64,000 bases of DNA from Segnochrobactrum spirostomi (GCF_009600605.1 NZ_VWNA01000001.1:310001-374000); one strand, 5' to 3'; shown: positions 42,291 through 55,143, counted from the stretch's first letter. A program made the numbers and translations. The notes: generated from the letters alone by a model not told the origin.

Positions 42291-44357
42291 TCAGGCCGCC
42301 GCGACGGAGCGCAGGAAGCCCTCGATCTCCGTCTCGAGCTTGTCGGTGACGGTGCGCACCGAATGCGACACGTCGAGCACCCGCGTCGCCGAGGCGTTGG
42401 TGCCGACGACGGCCGAGTTGAGCTCGTCGATGTCGGTCGCGACCGCCTCGGTGCCCGCCGCGGCGCGCTCGATGTTGGTGCCGATCTCGCTCGTCGCCGC
42501 GCTCTGCTCCTCGACCGCCGAGGCGATCGAACCGGCGAAGGCGTTGACCTCCTCGATCGTCGCCGAGATGGCGCGGATCGCGGTCACCGCCTGATCGGTC
42601 TCGGCGCGCACGGCGGCGATCTGGGAGGTGATCTCCTCGGTCGCCTTCGAGGTCTGGGCGGCGAGCTGCTTCACCTCCGAGGCGACGACGGCGAAGCCCT
42701 TGCCGGCGTCACCGGCACGCGCCGCCTCGATGGTGGCATTGAGGGCGAGCAGGTTGGTCTGGCCGGCGATCGCCTCGATGAGCTGGACCACGTCGCCGAT
42801 CCGGTTCGCCGCCGCTTGCAGGCTCTCGATCTTCGCGTTCGTCGTGCGGGCGTCGACCGCCGCCTTGCCGATCATCTCGGAGGTGGCGGCGACCTGGCGG
42901 GCGATCTCGCCGATGGAACTCGTCAGTTCCTCCGCGGCCGAGGCGACGGACTGCACGTTCGAGGAGGCCCTGGCCGAGGTGTCGCGCGCCGAATGCGCCC
43001 GGGTCTCGCTCTCCGTCGCCGCACTGGTCAGTTCCTGGGAGACCGAAGCGAGATCGTTGGAGGCGCGGCTCGCCGCATCGATCATGACGTGGGTCGCTTC
43101 GCGGAAGCGGGTGATGAGCGTATCGACCGAGCTCTGCCGACGCTGCTGACGCGCCTGCGCCTCGGCATTCTCCGACTCGAGCTTGTGGCGCTCGATGGCA
43201 TTTTCCCGGAACACGTCCACGGCGCGGGCGATGGCGCCGATCTCGTCCTTCCGGTCGGTGCCCGCGAGCACGATCGAGGTGTCGTCCGCAGCCAGCAGGC
43301 GCATCTTCTCGGTGAGGTCGACGATCGGCTTGGTGATGATCCGCGAGCCGACCCAGACGAGCACCAGCATGCCGATGAGCACCAGGGCCGCGAAGCCGCC
43401 CATCATGTTGCGGGCGTCGGTCACCGTCTTCATCGCCAGCCATTGCGGAACGGTCAGGACCAGCGTCCAGACCTCGTCCACACCGGCGATCTTGACCGGG
43501 CTTGCGAAGGCGTAGGTCGCGCCGTCCTCGGTCGAGATCTGCCGCATGACGACACCGCCGGCGGAGGCCTCGACGAGCGAGCGGGAGTCGGCATCGGCGA
43601 CCGGCTTGCCGAGCAGTGACGCGTCCTTGTTCGCCACCCAGATTCCGCCGGTGCCGATCAGGCTCGCATCGCCGCCGCCGAACACCTTCATGCTCTTGGC
43701 GAGCGCCGACATGTTCTCCAGCGACAGATCGGTCGTCACGATGCCGATCGGCTTGCCGTCGCGCCGAATGACGACGCTGACGGTCGTCATCAGCACGTCC
43801 TTGCCGTTGACGGGATAGATGTAGGGCGGCGTGACGAGGGCGCGGTTCTCGCGCACCGGGCGGTCGTACCAGCTCTCGGTGCCGGCCTCCTTCGTCATGA
43901 CGAGCTTCTCGACCCCGACCGAGCCGTCCGGCTTGTGGAAGAAGTAGGGGACGAAACGGCCGCTGGCGTCGGAATAGGGATGCGCCGTGAAGTCGGCGTC
44001 GTGGCCGTCGAGCGCGTTCGGCTCGAAGGCGAGCGTCATGCCGATCAGGCCCGGATTCTGCGCCACCAGGCTGGTCATCATGCGGCCCAAGGCGTCGCGA
44101 TCCGCCTTCCCGGCCGCCACGAGACCCTCCACGGCTTCCGCCGCAGCCCGCGCCGTCAGCGCCGCGCGATCGACCTCTTGGGCGAAGTCCTGAGCGTAGT
44201 TCGACGCAAGCGTGACGCCGAGGGTTTCGGCATCCAGCCTCACCGCGTTCGTCATCGTCAGCAGGCCGATGCCGCCGACGATCGTCAGCGCGGCCCCGAA
44301 CAGGGCGCCTGCGAAGACGACGAGTTTGGTGCGGATGGGTAGGTCGGCAATGCGCAT
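42291..44357 (-). CDS. Methyl-accepting chemotaxis protein with dCache sensor
   Basis: 688-residue chemoreceptor. TM1 ([20 protein letters not shown]) is followed by a ~270-residue periplasmic dCache_1 domain (for example [20 protein letters not shown]) that binds small ligands. TM2 ([20 protein letters not shown]) leads into HAMP, and the cytoplasmic domain ends with the hairpin tip [20 protein letters not shown] that contacts CheA/CheW. No C-terminal CheR-docking pentapeptide is seen. ATG 44357 has GGGGGA upstream and starts with the usual short cytoplasmic segment. No other chemotaxis gene is nearby. Confidence 0.9.
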   Translation of the reverse strand: MRIADLPIRTKLVVFAGALFGAALTIVGGIGLLTMTNAVRLDAETLGVTLASNYAQDFAQEVDRAALTARAAAEAVEGLVAAGKADRDALGRMMTSLVAQNPGLIGMTLAFEPNALDGHDADFTAHPYSDASGRFVPYFFHKPDGSVGVEKLVMTKEAGTESWYDRPVRENRALVTPPYIYPVNGKDVLMTTVSVVIRRDGKPIGIVTTDLSLENMSALAKSMKVFGGGDASLIGTGGIWVANKDASLLGKPVADADSRSLVEASAGGVVMRQISTEDGATYAFASPVKIAGVDEVWTLVLTVPQWLAMKTVTDARNMMGGFAALVLIGMLVLVWVGSRIITKPIVDLTEKMRLLAADDTSIVLAGTDRKDEIGAIARAVDVFRENAIERHKLESENAEAQARQQRRQSSVDTLITRFREATHVMIDAASRASNDLASVSQELTSAATESETRAHSARDTSARASSNVQSVASAAEELTSSIGEIARQVAATSEMIGKAAVDARTTNAKIESLQAAANRIGDVVQLIEAIAGQTNLLALNATIEAARAGDAGKGFAVVASEVKQLAAQTSKATEEITSQIAAVRAETDQAVTAIRAISATIEEVNAFAGSIASAVEEQSAATSEIGTNIERAAAGTEAVATDIDELNSAVVGTNASATRVLDVSHSVRTVTDKLETEIEGFLRSVAAA

Positions 44358-44751
44358 GGTCCCCCCGAAGCTTGGAAGCGGCGAAAGGACCGCAGCACGG
44401 CGGCCGACCCGGGCTTTGAGCCCGCTCCGGCGGGTCGTGAGCGGCTTTCGCGGCGTTGTTTCCGTCTCGCGATCGGCTCGTAAGTGTACGGTCGCGATGA
44501 CGATTGGATGCCCTGGCTTGTGCGTGGCTTGCGCTCTCGCAGCCGCGAAGGCGGTGCCCGCGGTGGACATGCGGAGCGCGCCGCAGCGGCAATCCCGCCC
44601 CATCGCGGTCACAAGCCTTAAATTTTCCTGATCAACATCGACTAAGCCTAAGCCAATACAGCGCTTTATCAGCGAGTATGGCGACACCCTTTGGGCGTAT
44701 TTCCTTCTTAGACGTTCGCTCATCGTCAACAACAGTGAGCCATAGTGAAGG
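44358..44751. other. 394-base divergent intergenic region
   Basis: Lies between the minus-strand chemoreceptor and the plus-strand rlpA-like gene. The part at about 44625-44750 is clearly more AT-rich than the rest of the window and probably contains promoters for both genes, but no pair of consensus hexamers stands out. No small gene is supported. Confidence 0.5.
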
Positions 44752-45642
44752 ATGAACGTTTTCAAGCGTAACGGTAAATCAGCGCAATCGAAAAATAATA
44801 CGAAGATTTCGGCATTCCTATTGGCGGCCTCAGCGACCTCGATCTACGCCGTCACCATGTTATCAGCCGTTCGTCCAGCGTACGCAGGCGACGCTCCTTT
44901 TACCCCAAGCCTCCCCTCATCCTGGGCAGCCGCCGCACCGCAACAAAAGGCCGATTCGAAAGATGCAACGGGTGCGCCTTCGCCCGAGGCGAGCAAGCAT
45001 CCGGACAGCAGACAGGGTCATCGCGACCTGCGCGCCCGCAACCGCCTCGGCAAGTCCCACCGCAAGGACGTCGAGGATGCGGCGACGTCTCCGGCCGCGG
45101 TCGCTCCGGCCGGCAGCCCAGGCGAAGACACCGTCTCGCCCAAGGCGAACGATGCTGCGGCCGGCAAGCGTGCCGCCGTCGAAGGTTCGGCCGCAACCTT
45201 GCCGCAGGTCGATCCGGGATCTCCCCTCGGCGCCCGCCGTCAGGCCGAGGCCGCGCAAAGGACCGCGCTGACCGAGGACACGTCCGAGCCCGGCGGCACC
45301 AGGACGAGCGACACCGCAGCCGACCGCGTCGACACCTCGCGCTGGGTGGCCTCGGCCGGCCGCAAGTGCGGCAATGCCTCCTGGTACGGATCGGGCGGGT
45401 CCCACACCGCGAGCGGCGAGCGCTTCGCCTCGGGCGCCCTCACGGCGGCCCATCGCTCGCTGCCGTTCGGCACGCAGCTCCTCGTCACCGACATGGAGAC
45501 GAACCGCAGCCTGCTCGTTCGCGTCAACGACCGCGGGCCGTTCACCCGCAGCCGGGTGATCGACCTCTCCCGCGGCGCGGCCCGGGAGCTCGGCTTCGTC
45601 GGCCGCGGCGTCATCCCGGTCTGCATGGCGATCGTGGGATGA
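44752..45642 (+). CDS. rlpA: RlpA-like lytic transglycosylase (DPBB domain)
   Basis: 296-residue exported protein. The signal has an extended n-region and a hydrophobic core ([20 protein letters not shown]) with cleavage likely after PAYAG or PAYA. A ~140-residue Ala/Pro/charged linker leads to the C-terminal double-psi beta-barrel: [32 protein letters not shown] and [18 protein letters not shown], with the conserved catalytic Asp in NDRG. RlpA proteins cut glycan strands at division septa. No lipobox or SPOR domain is present. GAAGG abuts the ATG with no spacing, which is unusual. The gene's first 150 bases are less GC-rich than the remainder. Confidence 0.85.
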   Translation: MNVFKRNGKSAQSKNNTKISAFLLAASATSIYAVTMLSAVRPAYAGDAPFTPSLPSSWAAAAPQQKADSKDATGAPSPEASKHPDSRQGHRDLRARNRLGKSHRKDVEDAATSPAAVAPAGSPGEDTVSPKANDAAAGKRAAVEGSAATLPQVDPGSPLGARRQAEAAQRTALTEDTSEPGGTRTSDTAADRVDTSRWVASAGRKCGNASWYGSGGSHTASGERFASGALTAAHRSLPFGTQLLVTDMETNRSLLVRVNDRGPFTRSRVIDLSRGAARELGFVGRGVIPVCMAIVG

Positions 45643-45748
45643 CGGACCCTCACGACGCCGAGAGCGCGCGGGGAGCACGGTGCGGTGGCGGCGTCACGAC
45701 GCGCCCCTCCCCGGCCTTTCGTGCGCTGCGCCGGACGCCCGGCGTCGT

Positions 45749-48460
<2,712 letters not shown>

Positions 48461-48514
48461 GGCGTCAGCTCGTCGGGCTTGAGAGGCGGCGATTTGAACG
48501 GAAGGCGGCAGCGT

Positions 48515-49618
48515 TCACGCCGCCACCTCGAAGGGCTCAAGCCCGGCGAGGCGGAGCTTGCGGGGCAGCTTCGGCAGGGCGCGGGGTGTGACGCCCTCGA
48601 CCGCCTCGGCGATCGCCCGGATGTGGTCCGGCGTCGTGCCGCAGCAGCCGCCGAGCACGTTGACGAGGCCGGCGGTCGCGAACTCCTTGACGAGCGCGGC
48701 CATCGCCGCCGGGCTCTCGTCATATTCGCCGAACTCGTTCGGCAGCCCGGCGTTCGGGTAGGCCGAGACGAGGGTGTCGGCGACGCGCGAAAGCTCGTCC
48801 ACGTGAGCGCGCATCTCCTTGGCGCCGAGCGCGCAATTGAGGCCGATCGCGAACAGATCCGCGTGCCGCACCGAATACCAGAACGCCGTCGGGGTCTGGC
48901 CGGAGAGCGTGCGGCCGGACAGGTCGGTGATGGTGCCCGAGACGATGACCGGCAGTTGGAAGCCGGCGGCGTCGAAGGCCTCCTCCACGGCGAACAGCGC
49001 CGCCTTGGCGTTGAGCGTGTCGAACACCGTCTCGATCAGGATGATGTCGGCGCCGCCGTCGATGAGGCCGCGCGCGGCCTCGCCATAGGCGATGCGCAGA
49101 TCGTCGAAGCTGACGGCCCGGTAGCCCGGATCGTTGACGTCCGGCGAGATCGAGGCGGTGCGGTTGGTGGGGCCGATCGCCCCGGCGACGAAGCGCGGGC
49201 GGGACGGATCGAGCGCCGTCACCGCCTCGGCCGCCTCGCGGGCGAGGCGGGCGCCTTCGAGATTGAGCTCGTAGGCGAGCGCCTCCATGCCGTAATCGGC
49301 CTGGGCGATGCTCGTCGAGGAGAACGTATTGGTCTCGACGATGTCCGCCCCGGCATCGAGATAGGCGCGGTGGATCGCCCGGATGGTGTCCGGCTGGGTC
49401 AGGATCAGAAGATCGTTGTTGCCCTTGAGATCGCGCTTCCAGTCGCCGAAGCGGTCACCACGAAAGGCCGCCTCGTCGAACCGGTGACGCTGGATCATCG
49501 TGCCCATCGCTCCGTCGATGACGAGGATGCGGCGGCGGGCGAGATCGGCGAGCGCCGCGCTGCGGGCGTTCGCCTCGTCCCGCGTGCGACGCGACGGCGC
49601 TGAGGTCGTGGCGGCCAT
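48515..49618 (-). CDS. metH1: Methionine synthase, homocysteine S-methyltransferase half (split MetH, N-terminal subunit)
   Basis: 367-residue homocysteine-binding subunit. [17 protein letters not shown] and [19 protein letters not shown] are the usual N-terminal motifs, and the zinc ligands are a Cys in GLNCALGA and the Cys pair in [13 protein letters not shown]. In most bacteria this domain is fused to the cobalamin part; here a stop and a 54-base gap separate the two, with both frames intact and with their own starts, so it looks like a true two-gene system rather than a mutation. It lies 21 bases after metF. Confidence 0.93.
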   Translation of the reverse strand: MAATTSAPSRRTRDEANARSAALADLARRRILVIDGAMGTMIQRHRFDEAAFRGDRFGDWKRDLKGNNDLLILTQPDTIRAIHRAYLDAGADIVETNTFSSTSIAQADYGMEALAYELNLEGARLAREAAEAVTALDPSRPRFVAGAIGPTNRTASISPDVNDPGYRAVSFDDLRIAYGEAARGLIDGGADIILIETVFDTLNAKAALFAVEEAFDAAGFQLPVIVSGTITDLSGRTLSGQTPTAFWYSVRHADLFAIGLNCALGAKEMRAHVDELSRVADTLVSAYPNAGLPNEFGEYDESPAAMAALVKEFATAGLVNVLGGCCGTTPDHIRAIAEAVEGVTPRALPKLPRKLRLAGLEPFEVAA

Positions 49619-49639
49619 GGCTGAAATCTCCCGAAAGGG

Positions 49640-50542
49640 TCAGGCGGCCTCGGCGAGCGGCGTGGGCCGCAGGCCGAGGAGATGACAGATCGCGTAGACG
49701 AGGTCGGCGCGGTTCATCGTATAGAAATGGAAGTCCGTCACGCCGCGGTCCACCAGATCGAGCGCCTGCTCGGCGGCGACGGCGGCGGAGACGAGCTGGC
49801 GCGTCGCCGGATCGTGCTCGAGCCCCTCGAAGCGGTGGGCGATCCACGCCGGAACCGTCGCACCGGTGCGGGCCGCGAAGTTCTTCACCTGCGCGAGCCC
49901 GAGCACCGGCAGGATGCCGGGCAGGATCGGAATATCGATGCCCGCCGCCCGCACGCGCTCCACATAGGCGTCGTAGAGATCGTTGTCGAAGAAGAACTGG
50001 GTGATCGCCCGGGTCGCGCCGGCATCGACCTTGCGCTTGAGGATGTCGAGCTCGACGTCCCAGGTCGGGCTTTCCGGGTGGCGTTCCGGATAGGCGGACA
50101 CTGAAATCTCGAAATCCCCAATCGCGCGGATGCCGCGGATGAGATCGGCGGTAAAGGCGTAGCCGTCCGGATGGGGCTCGTAGGCGTTGCCCGGCCCGGC
50201 CGCCGGATCGCCGCGCAGCGCCACGATGTGGCGCACGCCAACCTCGTGGTAGCCGCGCACCACGGTGTCGATTTCGGCGCGGCTCGCCGCAACGCAGGTC
50301 AGGTGCGCGGCGGGCTTCAAGTCGGTCTCGCGCAGGATGCGGGCGACGGTCGCGTGGGTGCGCTCCCGGGTCGAGCCGCCGGCGCCGTAGGTGACCGACA
50401 CGAAGCTCGGGCGCAGCGGCGCGAGGCGCTCCACCGCGGTCCACAGATTGCGCTCCATCTCCTCCGTCTTCGGCGGGAAGAACTCGAACGAAACGGACAC
50501 CGGCGCGCCGCCGGCGCGGCTCAAGCGGGGGGTCGGGGTCAT
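49640..50542 (-). CDS. metF: 5,10-methylenetetrahydrofolate reductase
   Basis: 300-residue MetF, a flavin enzyme that supplies methyl-tetrahydrofolate to MetH. VSFEFFPPKTEEMERNLW holds the catalytic Glu, SVTYGAGGSTRERTH contacts FAD, and HLTCVAASRAEI, RGDPAAG, AYPERHPESP and TQFFFDNDLY are the family motifs. The ATG shares one base with the stop of the upstream regulator gene (TGATG), so translation is probably coupled. Confidence 0.95.
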   Translation of the reverse strand: MTPTPRLSRAGGAPVSVSFEFFPPKTEEMERNLWTAVERLAPLRPSFVSVTYGAGGSTRERTHATVARILRETDLKPAAHLTCVAASRAEIDTVVRGYHEVGVRHIVALRGDPAAGPGNAYEPHPDGYAFTADLIRGIRAIGDFEISVSAYPERHPESPTWDVELDILKRKVDAGATRAITQFFFDNDLYDAYVERVRAAGIDIPILPGILPVLGLAQVKNFAARTGATVPAWIAHRFEGLEHDPATRQLVSAAVAAEQALDLVDRGVTDFHFYTMNRADLVYAICHLLGLRPTPLAEAA

Positions 50543-51549
50543 CACACGGTCTCCAATCGCGTCGTGCCGGCCACGAGGATGCGGGGATCCTTCGCGAGCC
50601 ACAGCGTAACAGTCAAAGCTTGCGGTGCGCCGTCCGGCGCGGCGAGGTCGACGACCCGCACCGTCTCGAGGCCGGCCTCCTCGCACCACGCACGGACCTG
50701 GTCGTGGGCGAAGCCGAGCCGGCGATGGGCGTGCTCGGCGCGCAGGAATTCGAGAGCGTGGGGGGCGAAATCGACGATCAGGAGCCGGCCGCCCGGCCGC
50801 AGCATCCGCGCCGCCTCGCCGACCGCGCGGCCTGGATCGTCCAGGAAGTGCAGCACCTGATGGATGGTGACGAGATCGAAGCGGTCCGCCGCCATGGTGA
50901 GCGAATAGACGTCGCCCTGGCGCACCTGCGCGCTCGCGATCCCGGCGCGCTCGAGATTGGCCCGCGCGACCGCAAGCATCGGCTGACTCGGATCGATCCC
51001 GACGGCGCTGCCGTAGAGGTCCTGAAAGAGCTCGAGGATACGCCCGGTGCCGGTGCCGATGTCGAGGAGCGAGCCGAACGGCCGGTCGCCGACCGCCTCG
51101 CGCATCGCCGCCTCGACGGCGGCCTCGGAGACGTGGAGCGAGCGTAGCCGATCCCAGGAGCCGGCGTTGGCGGCGAAATAGTTGGCCGCCGCCTCGGCGT
51201 GGGCGCGCTTGACCGCGTCGCAGCGCGCCCGGTCGCGCTCGAGCGGCAAGTCCGAGAAATCGAGCGCGGCGAGCAGGCTCGCGGCGAGCCCACCGTGCAG
51301 CGCCGGCTCGGCGAGGCGGTAATAGGCCCACGCCCCTTCCGGAAACCGCAGCACCAAGCCGGCTTCGACGAGCAGCTTCAGATGACGGGAGATGCGCGGC
51401 TGGCTCTGGCCCAGTATGGTGGTCAGGTCCTTCACCGTGAGGTCGCCCTCGGCGAGCAGCGCGAGGATGCGCAGGCGCGTGGATTCGCCCGCCGCCTTCA
51501 GCGTCGAGACGAGGGCGTCGAGCCCGACGGGGCGCGGTTGAACGTTCAC
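50542..51549 (-). CDS. sahR: ArsR family regulator fused to SAM-methyltransferase domain (SahR-like)
   Basis: 335 residues from GTG 51549. Residues ~10-90 are an ArsR winged helix (ESTRLRILALLAEGDLTVKD, GQSQPRISRHLKLLVEAGLV). From ~125 a class I SAM-binding domain follows (LLDIGTGTGRILELF, VTIHQVLHFLDDPGRAVGEA). This layout is known for SahR, which senses S-adenosylhomocysteine and controls methionine-cycle genes in Proteobacteria. It leads the metF-metH1-metH2 operon and has a 16-bp palindrome 23 bases upstream. The palindrome rules out the longer reading from ATG 51609, in which the operator itself would be coding. Confidence 0.85.
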   Translation of the reverse strand: MNVQPRPVGLDALVSTLKAAGESTRLRILALLAEGDLTVKDLTTILGQSQPRISRHLKLLVEAGLVLRFPEGAWAYYRLAEPALHGGLAASLLAALDFSDLPLERDRARCDAVKRAHAEAAANYFAANAGSWDRLRSLHVSEAAVEAAMREAVGDRPFGSLLDIGTGTGRILELFQDLYGSAVGIDPSQPMLAVARANLERAGIASAQVRQGDVYSLTMAADRFDLVTIHQVLHFLDDPGRAVGEAARMLRPGGRLLIVDFAPHALEFLRAEHAHRRLGFAHDQVRAWCEEAGLETVRVVDLAAPDGAPQALTVTLWLAKDPRILVAGTTRLETV

Positions 51550-51571
51550 GGTTTCACTCGGCGGTGCGGAT

Positions 51572-51587
51572 ATAAAGATATCTTTAT
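51572..51587. promoter_or_regulatory. SahR-type operator, perfect 16-bp palindrome
   Basis: ATAAAGATATCTTTAT is a perfect inverted repeat between the divergent regulator and cysteine hydrolase genes, in a short AT-rich patch. The ATAAAGATATCTTTAT form matches my memory of the SahR motif of alphaproteobacteria. It is placed to control the met operon and perhaps the divergent gene. Confidence 0.75.
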
Positions 51588-51673
51588 CTCTCTCCGCACG
51601 ATCGAGCAAGCCTATCCGTCAACGGCCCGCGAACCCTGCACCGGCCACTTCTCCCTCGAAAGGTTGCCTTCCG

Positions 51674-52249
51674 ATGTTCACCGAGCCCGCCGCCCTCCTG
51701 CCCATCGACATGCAGCAGGCATTCGACGGCCCGCCGTGGCCGCGACGCTGGAACCGGCACGTCGACGAGAACGGTCTCGCCCTCCTCGCCGCATGGCGGG
51801 CGGCCGGCTGGCCCATCCTCCACGTTCGCCACGATTCGGTGGAGCCGAACTCGACCTTGCGTCCGGGCCTGCCCGGCAACGCCTTCCGGCCCGGCTTCTC
51901 CCCCGCCGAGGGCGAGCCGCTCGTCACCAAGAGCGTCAACGCCGCCTTCATCGGAACCGACCTCGATCTCAGGCTGCGTCGCCTCGGCGTTCACACCGTC
52001 GTCGCCTTCGGCATCTCGACCGACATGTGCGTTTCGACGAGCGTGCGCGTCGGCTCCAATCTCGGCTGGCGCATGATCCTCGCCGAAGACGCCTGCGATT
52101 GCTTCGATCTGCCGGCGGGTGACGAGGCCATCATCCCGGCCGAGACGATCCACCGCGCCCACGTCGCCACCCTCGCCTTCGAGTTCGCCACCGCCGCCAC
52201 GACGGCCGCCGTGGTGGAGGCCGTGAAGCGAGCGAGCGGTCGCGCCTGA
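51674..52249 (+). CDS. Isochorismatase-family cysteine hydrolase
   Basis: 191-residue enzyme with the family's catalytic triad: Asp12 in LLPIDMQQAF, Lys in VTKSVNAAFIGTDL, and Cys in FGISTDMCVSTSVRVGSNLG. Relatives hydrolyse nicotinamide, N-carbamoyl compounds, ureidoacrylate or isochorismate; the substrate cannot be told. Start ATG is about 10 bases after a GAAAGG. It is divergent from the sahR operon and shares its operator region. Confidence 0.87.
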   Translation: MFTEPAALLPIDMQQAFDGPPWPRRWNRHVDENGLALLAAWRAAGWPILHVRHDSVEPNSTLRPGLPGNAFRPGFSPAEGEPLVTKSVNAAFIGTDLDLRLRRLGVHTVVAFGISTDMCVSTSVRVGSNLGWRMILAEDACDCFDLPAGDEAIIPAETIHRAHVATLAFEFATAATTAAVVEAVKRASGRA

Positions 52250-52392
52250 CCCGTGTCGACGGATCGCCGCGCATAACATCTTCGCGCGGGCCGCGGCGCC
52301 CCTCACCGCGCGCTTGTCGGAAAGAAACCGTCGTGCTTCATTGAAGCGGGATGGATCGATTATTCCATAAGAACTTCATAAGGGAGATCAAG

Positions 52393-52740
52393 ATGCGCGC
52401 GCAGATCGCAACGGCCCTCGCCCTGATCGTGATCGCCGGCTCGGCGAACGCTGCAGAACGTACCCGTTTCTGGAACCTGACGTCGAATACGATCGAGCAG
52501 CTTTATCTCTCGGCGCCCGGCCAGAACAAATACGGCGAGGATCTGTGCAAGCTCGACGACGACGGCAGCGTCGACCACGACGAGCGGCTGACGCTGAAGG
52601 GTGTCAGCACGGGCCATTACGACGTGAAGTTCGTCGATGCCAAGGGCCGCACCTGCGTCGTTCCGAACGTCGCGATCACCGCGGGCAAGGTGTTCACCAT
52701 CGACGAGAAGGAACTCAAGGACTGCACCAAGGCGCAGTGA
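52393..52740 (+). CDS. Small exported hypothetical protein
   Basis: 115 residues. A clear Sec signal (RAQIATALALIVIAGSANAA) with cleavage after ANA is followed by ERTRFWNLTSNTIEQLYLSA, an acidic stretch around DDDGSVDHDE, and two Cys near the end (GRTCVVPNVAI and LKDCTKAQ) that, with the Cys in EDLCKLDDD, could form a disulphide. Similar small Tat/Sec-exported proteins with a beta-sandwich look are seen in Hyphomicrobiales without known role. AGGGAG sits before the ATG at 52393. Confidence 0.75.
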   Translation: MRAQIATALALIVIAGSANAAERTRFWNLTSNTIEQLYLSAPGQNKYGEDLCKLDDDGSVDHDERLTLKGVSTGHYDVKFVDAKGRTCVVPNVAITAGKVFTIDEKELKDCTKAQ

Positions 52741-52804
52741 GCGCTGATCGTCGAAGACCCGCGTCCCGAAAGCCGGGGCACCGTTACGCGTCCGACCTCG
52801 GTGT

Positions 52805-52834
52805 GGGGCGGCGCCGGCCTGGCCGGCCCGCCCC
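52805..52834. terminator. GC-rich hairpin between convergent genes
   Basis: GCCGGCC-T-GGCCGGC is extended outward by GGGGCGG and CCGCCCC with one bulged base. It stands 65 bases after the small exported protein and just before the stop of the convergent MipA-like gene. Confidence 0.5.
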
Positions 52835-52842
52835 GACCCCGA

Positions 52843-53670
52843 TCAATAGCTGACGCCGAAGGTGTAGCTCAGCGTCACGCCGATCTGCGCCTGGTTCGGC
52901 GAGCCGAGATTCTTGACGATCGGGCTGTCGGCCGCGTCGCCCACCAGGCGCTCATATTTGCCGTAGACGCTCGTCGCCCAGTTGTCGTTGAACTTGTAGG
53001 CCGCCATCGCGAGGCCGCCGACCCCGGTGATGCCGCCGCCCGGATCGTAGGGCGTGACGAGCCCGTTGACGTCCGCCTCCTGCTGCGTCACGCCGAAATA
53101 GGTGTTCACGAACTTGGCGTCGCCGAAATCGACGCGCGGACCGATCGAGAAAGTCCACGGCTGCAATTTCTGCACCCAGTCGGCCTGAAACTCGCCGCTC
53201 CAGGCATAGTTGCCCTTGACGCCGTGCATCACGGCGATGCGGGTGCGCAATTGCTCGACCGGCCAGAATTCCGCGAAGCCGCCCGCCTCGATCGCCCAGG
53301 GAATGCTGTCGATGCCGTAGAGATTGTCTTCGGACGAATTGTAGCGGCCGGAGCGATATTGGCCGATGATGCCGACCTTGAATTGGCGGTTGCCGAACAG
53401 GGAGAGATTGAAACCGTCGTCGGGGGATTCGAAGTTCGCCGGCTGGTCGGCGCGGCGGAACTCGAACGACGGGAACGGCACCGCGCTGTAGGAACTCGCC
53501 CCGTAATAGACGGGGGACACCACGCCGTTGCCCTGGATCGTGACGACCCATTGGGTGGCCTTGTCGACCTCGGTGATCTGCTGCGCGAATGCGGGAGCGG
53601 ATCCGACCGCTCCGAGGACGGCGATGCCGGCCGCCGCACCATAGAAATCCAAAGCGAGCCGTCGTCCCAT
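52843..53670 (-). CDS. MipA/OmpV family outer membrane protein
   Basis: 275-residue outer membrane beta-barrel. The signal peptide ends at APAFAQQ. Family features are VSPVYYGASSYSAVPFPSFE near the start, the FNLSLFGNRQFKVGIIGQYR strand, FAEFWPVEQLRTRIAVMHG, and alternating aromatic strands to the end YTFGVSY with a C-terminal aromatic residue for BAM recognition. MipA links peptidoglycan hydrolase and synthase in E. coli, but most homologues have no proven role. Confidence 0.85.
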   Translation of the reverse strand: MGRRLALDFYGAAAGIAVLGAVGSAPAFAQQITEVDKATQWVVTIQGNGVVSPVYYGASSYSAVPFPSFEFRRADQPANFESPDDGFNLSLFGNRQFKVGIIGQYRSGRYNSSEDNLYGIDSIPWAIEAGGFAEFWPVEQLRTRIAVMHGVKGNYAWSGEFQADWVQKLQPWTFSIGPRVDFGDAKFVNTYFGVTQQEADVNGLVTPYDPGGGITGVGGLAMAAYKFNDNWATSVYGKYERLVGDAADSPIVKNLGSPNQAQIGVTLSYTFGVSY

Positions 53671-53926
53671 CGATACACCTACGCGCTCAACACGACCGTC
53701 GTCCCGGACCGAATCATGGCCCGGGGGCGCCAGTTCTCTCGTCTCTGCGGGAGATCAGCACGCCGTGGGTAACAGATTGTAAATTCCGGACCGCCGCGCT
53801 GCGGTTCGCCGGTCGCCGTCGCCGGCAAGGTGGGACGTTTACGCCGCCGGTCGACCGATCCGATGTTCAGCTTTCGCTCCGTTCGGCTTAAGCTCCGCCG
53901 CGACGCTGACACGCACGGGGATGGAC

Positions 53927-54493
53927 ATGCCGATCGAACTCACGCCGGCCAAATTGAACGCGAAATTATCGGGCCTTCGCGACGCCTGGAAATGGTTCGT
54001 CGTGGCGGGCGCTGCGCTGACCGTGCTCGGCCTCGTCGCGCTCGGCAATCTCTTCGCCGCCACCCTCGCGGTGATGTTCCTCACCGGCATCCTGCTGATC
54101 GCCGCCGGCATCGTGCAGATCCTGCACGCCTTCCAGGCGCGCGGCTGGGGCAAGATCCTCTACTGGCTCGGAAGCGGCGTCATCTACGCGATCGCCGGCG
54201 GCATCGCGATCGAGAAGCCGGTGCTCGCCTCGGAGGTGTTCACGCTGATGCTCGGCGTCGTCGTGCTCGTCACCGGCGTGTTCCGCATCATCGCGGCGCT
54301 CGACGCGCGCCCCGCGCTCGGCTGGGGCTGGATGCTCGCGAGCGCGATCGTGACGACCCTGTTCGGCCTGCTGATCACCGCGCAGTGGCCGCTCAACACC
54401 GAGTGGCTGATCGGCCTCGTGCTCGGCGTCGATCTCGTCTTCCAGGGCGTCGCCTGGATCAGCTTCGGCCTCGCGATCCGCCGCCACGTCTGA
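53927..54493 (+). CDS. HdeD/DUF308 family membrane protein
   Basis: 188 residues, about six membrane helices, HdeD family. Typical sections are FVVAGAALTVLGLVALGNLF, ATLAVMFLTGILLIAAGIVQ, HAFQARGWGKILYWLGSGVI and FGLLITAQWPLNTEWLIG. In E. coli HdeD takes part in acid resistance at high density; elsewhere its role is open. ATG 53927 was preferred over ATG 53921 because GGGG lies six bases ahead of it. The MOSC gene is convergent. Confidence 0.88.
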   Translation: MPIELTPAKLNAKLSGLRDAWKWFVVAGAALTVLGLVALGNLFAATLAVMFLTGILLIAAGIVQILHAFQARGWGKILYWLGSGVIYAIAGGIAIEKPVLASEVFTLMLGVVVLVTGVFRIIAALDARPALGWGWMLASAIVTTLFGLLITAQWPLNTEWLIGLVLGVDLVFQGVAWISFGLAIRRHV

Positions 54494-54514
54494 GGCGGCG
54501 GACGGTCGTCCCGT

Positions 54515-55129
54515 TCAGGCCGGATAGATCCACTGCTCCGGCACCATGACCTTCACGACGTCGCCGGGCTTCACCTGCCCGGCGCGTTCGACCGAGGCGA
54601 CGACGCCGCGCAGGCCCTTCGCCTCTTTCGGGAAGCCGAGCTCGATGTCGGGCCGGTCGGGGATGCGCCGCACGATGGCGCGCCCGGCGATCCGGCACGG
54701 GCCGTTCTGATCCTCGACATAGACGACGGCGCCGCTCGAGAAGAACAGCCGCGTGCCGCGCGGCAGCCACGACAGTCGCGGGATGCCCTCGAACACGATG
54801 TTGCCGCCGATCCAGCCGGCGGCGGTGTCGGCGACGTTGAGGCGGCGCGAAATCTCGGCGAGATCCTCGACGGAGAGAAGCGAGAGCTGCCGGTCGTTGC
54901 GAACCGACGTTCCGCGCGGATGCCAAGGCTCCCGGCTCGACGAGGCGCGGACGAAGCCGTGATGGCGGTCGCCGGCGACGCCTTCGAGACCGAGATCGAG
55001 GAACTCGACGGGCTGCGTGTCGAAATCCGCGGGGTCCGTGGTGGCAAGCACGCCGACGACCCGTCCCTCGAACTTGCGCCCAGAGACGACCGCGATCTCC
55101 GGCTCGAACAACATCGGCTGCTGGTTCAT
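54515..55129 (-). CDS. MOSC domain protein
   Basis: 204 residues with a MOSC (molybdenum cofactor sulfurase C-terminal) domain: GVAGDRHHGFVRASSSREPW, WIGGNIVFEG, LPRGTRLFFSSGAVVYVEDQ and NGPCRIAGRAI, with the Cys that marks a possible sulfur or molybdenum ligand. Stand-alone MOSC proteins, such as YiiM, reduce hydroxylated bases or similar compounds via molybdenum cofactor. ATG 55129 was chosen because homology starts soon after; it lies 14 bases beyond the tam stop, in the same direction. Confidence 0.8.
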   Translation of the reverse strand: MNQQPMLFEPEIAVVSGRKFEGRVVGVLATTDPADFDTQPVEFLDLGLEGVAGDRHHGFVRASSSREPWHPRGTSVRNDRQLSLLSVEDLAEISRRLNVADTAAGWIGGNIVFEGIPRLSWLPRGTRLFFSSGAVVYVEDQNGPCRIAGRAIVRRIPDRPDIELGFPKEAKGLRGVVASVERAGQVKPGDVVKVMVPEQWIYPA

Positions 55130-55143
55130 CTCGACTTGTCCCC

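Noticed and set aside
45643-45748. Possible terminator hairpin between rlpA and metH2
   Set aside because: Only a 6-bp CGCCGG/CCGGCG stem was found, too weak to list in such GC-rich DNA.
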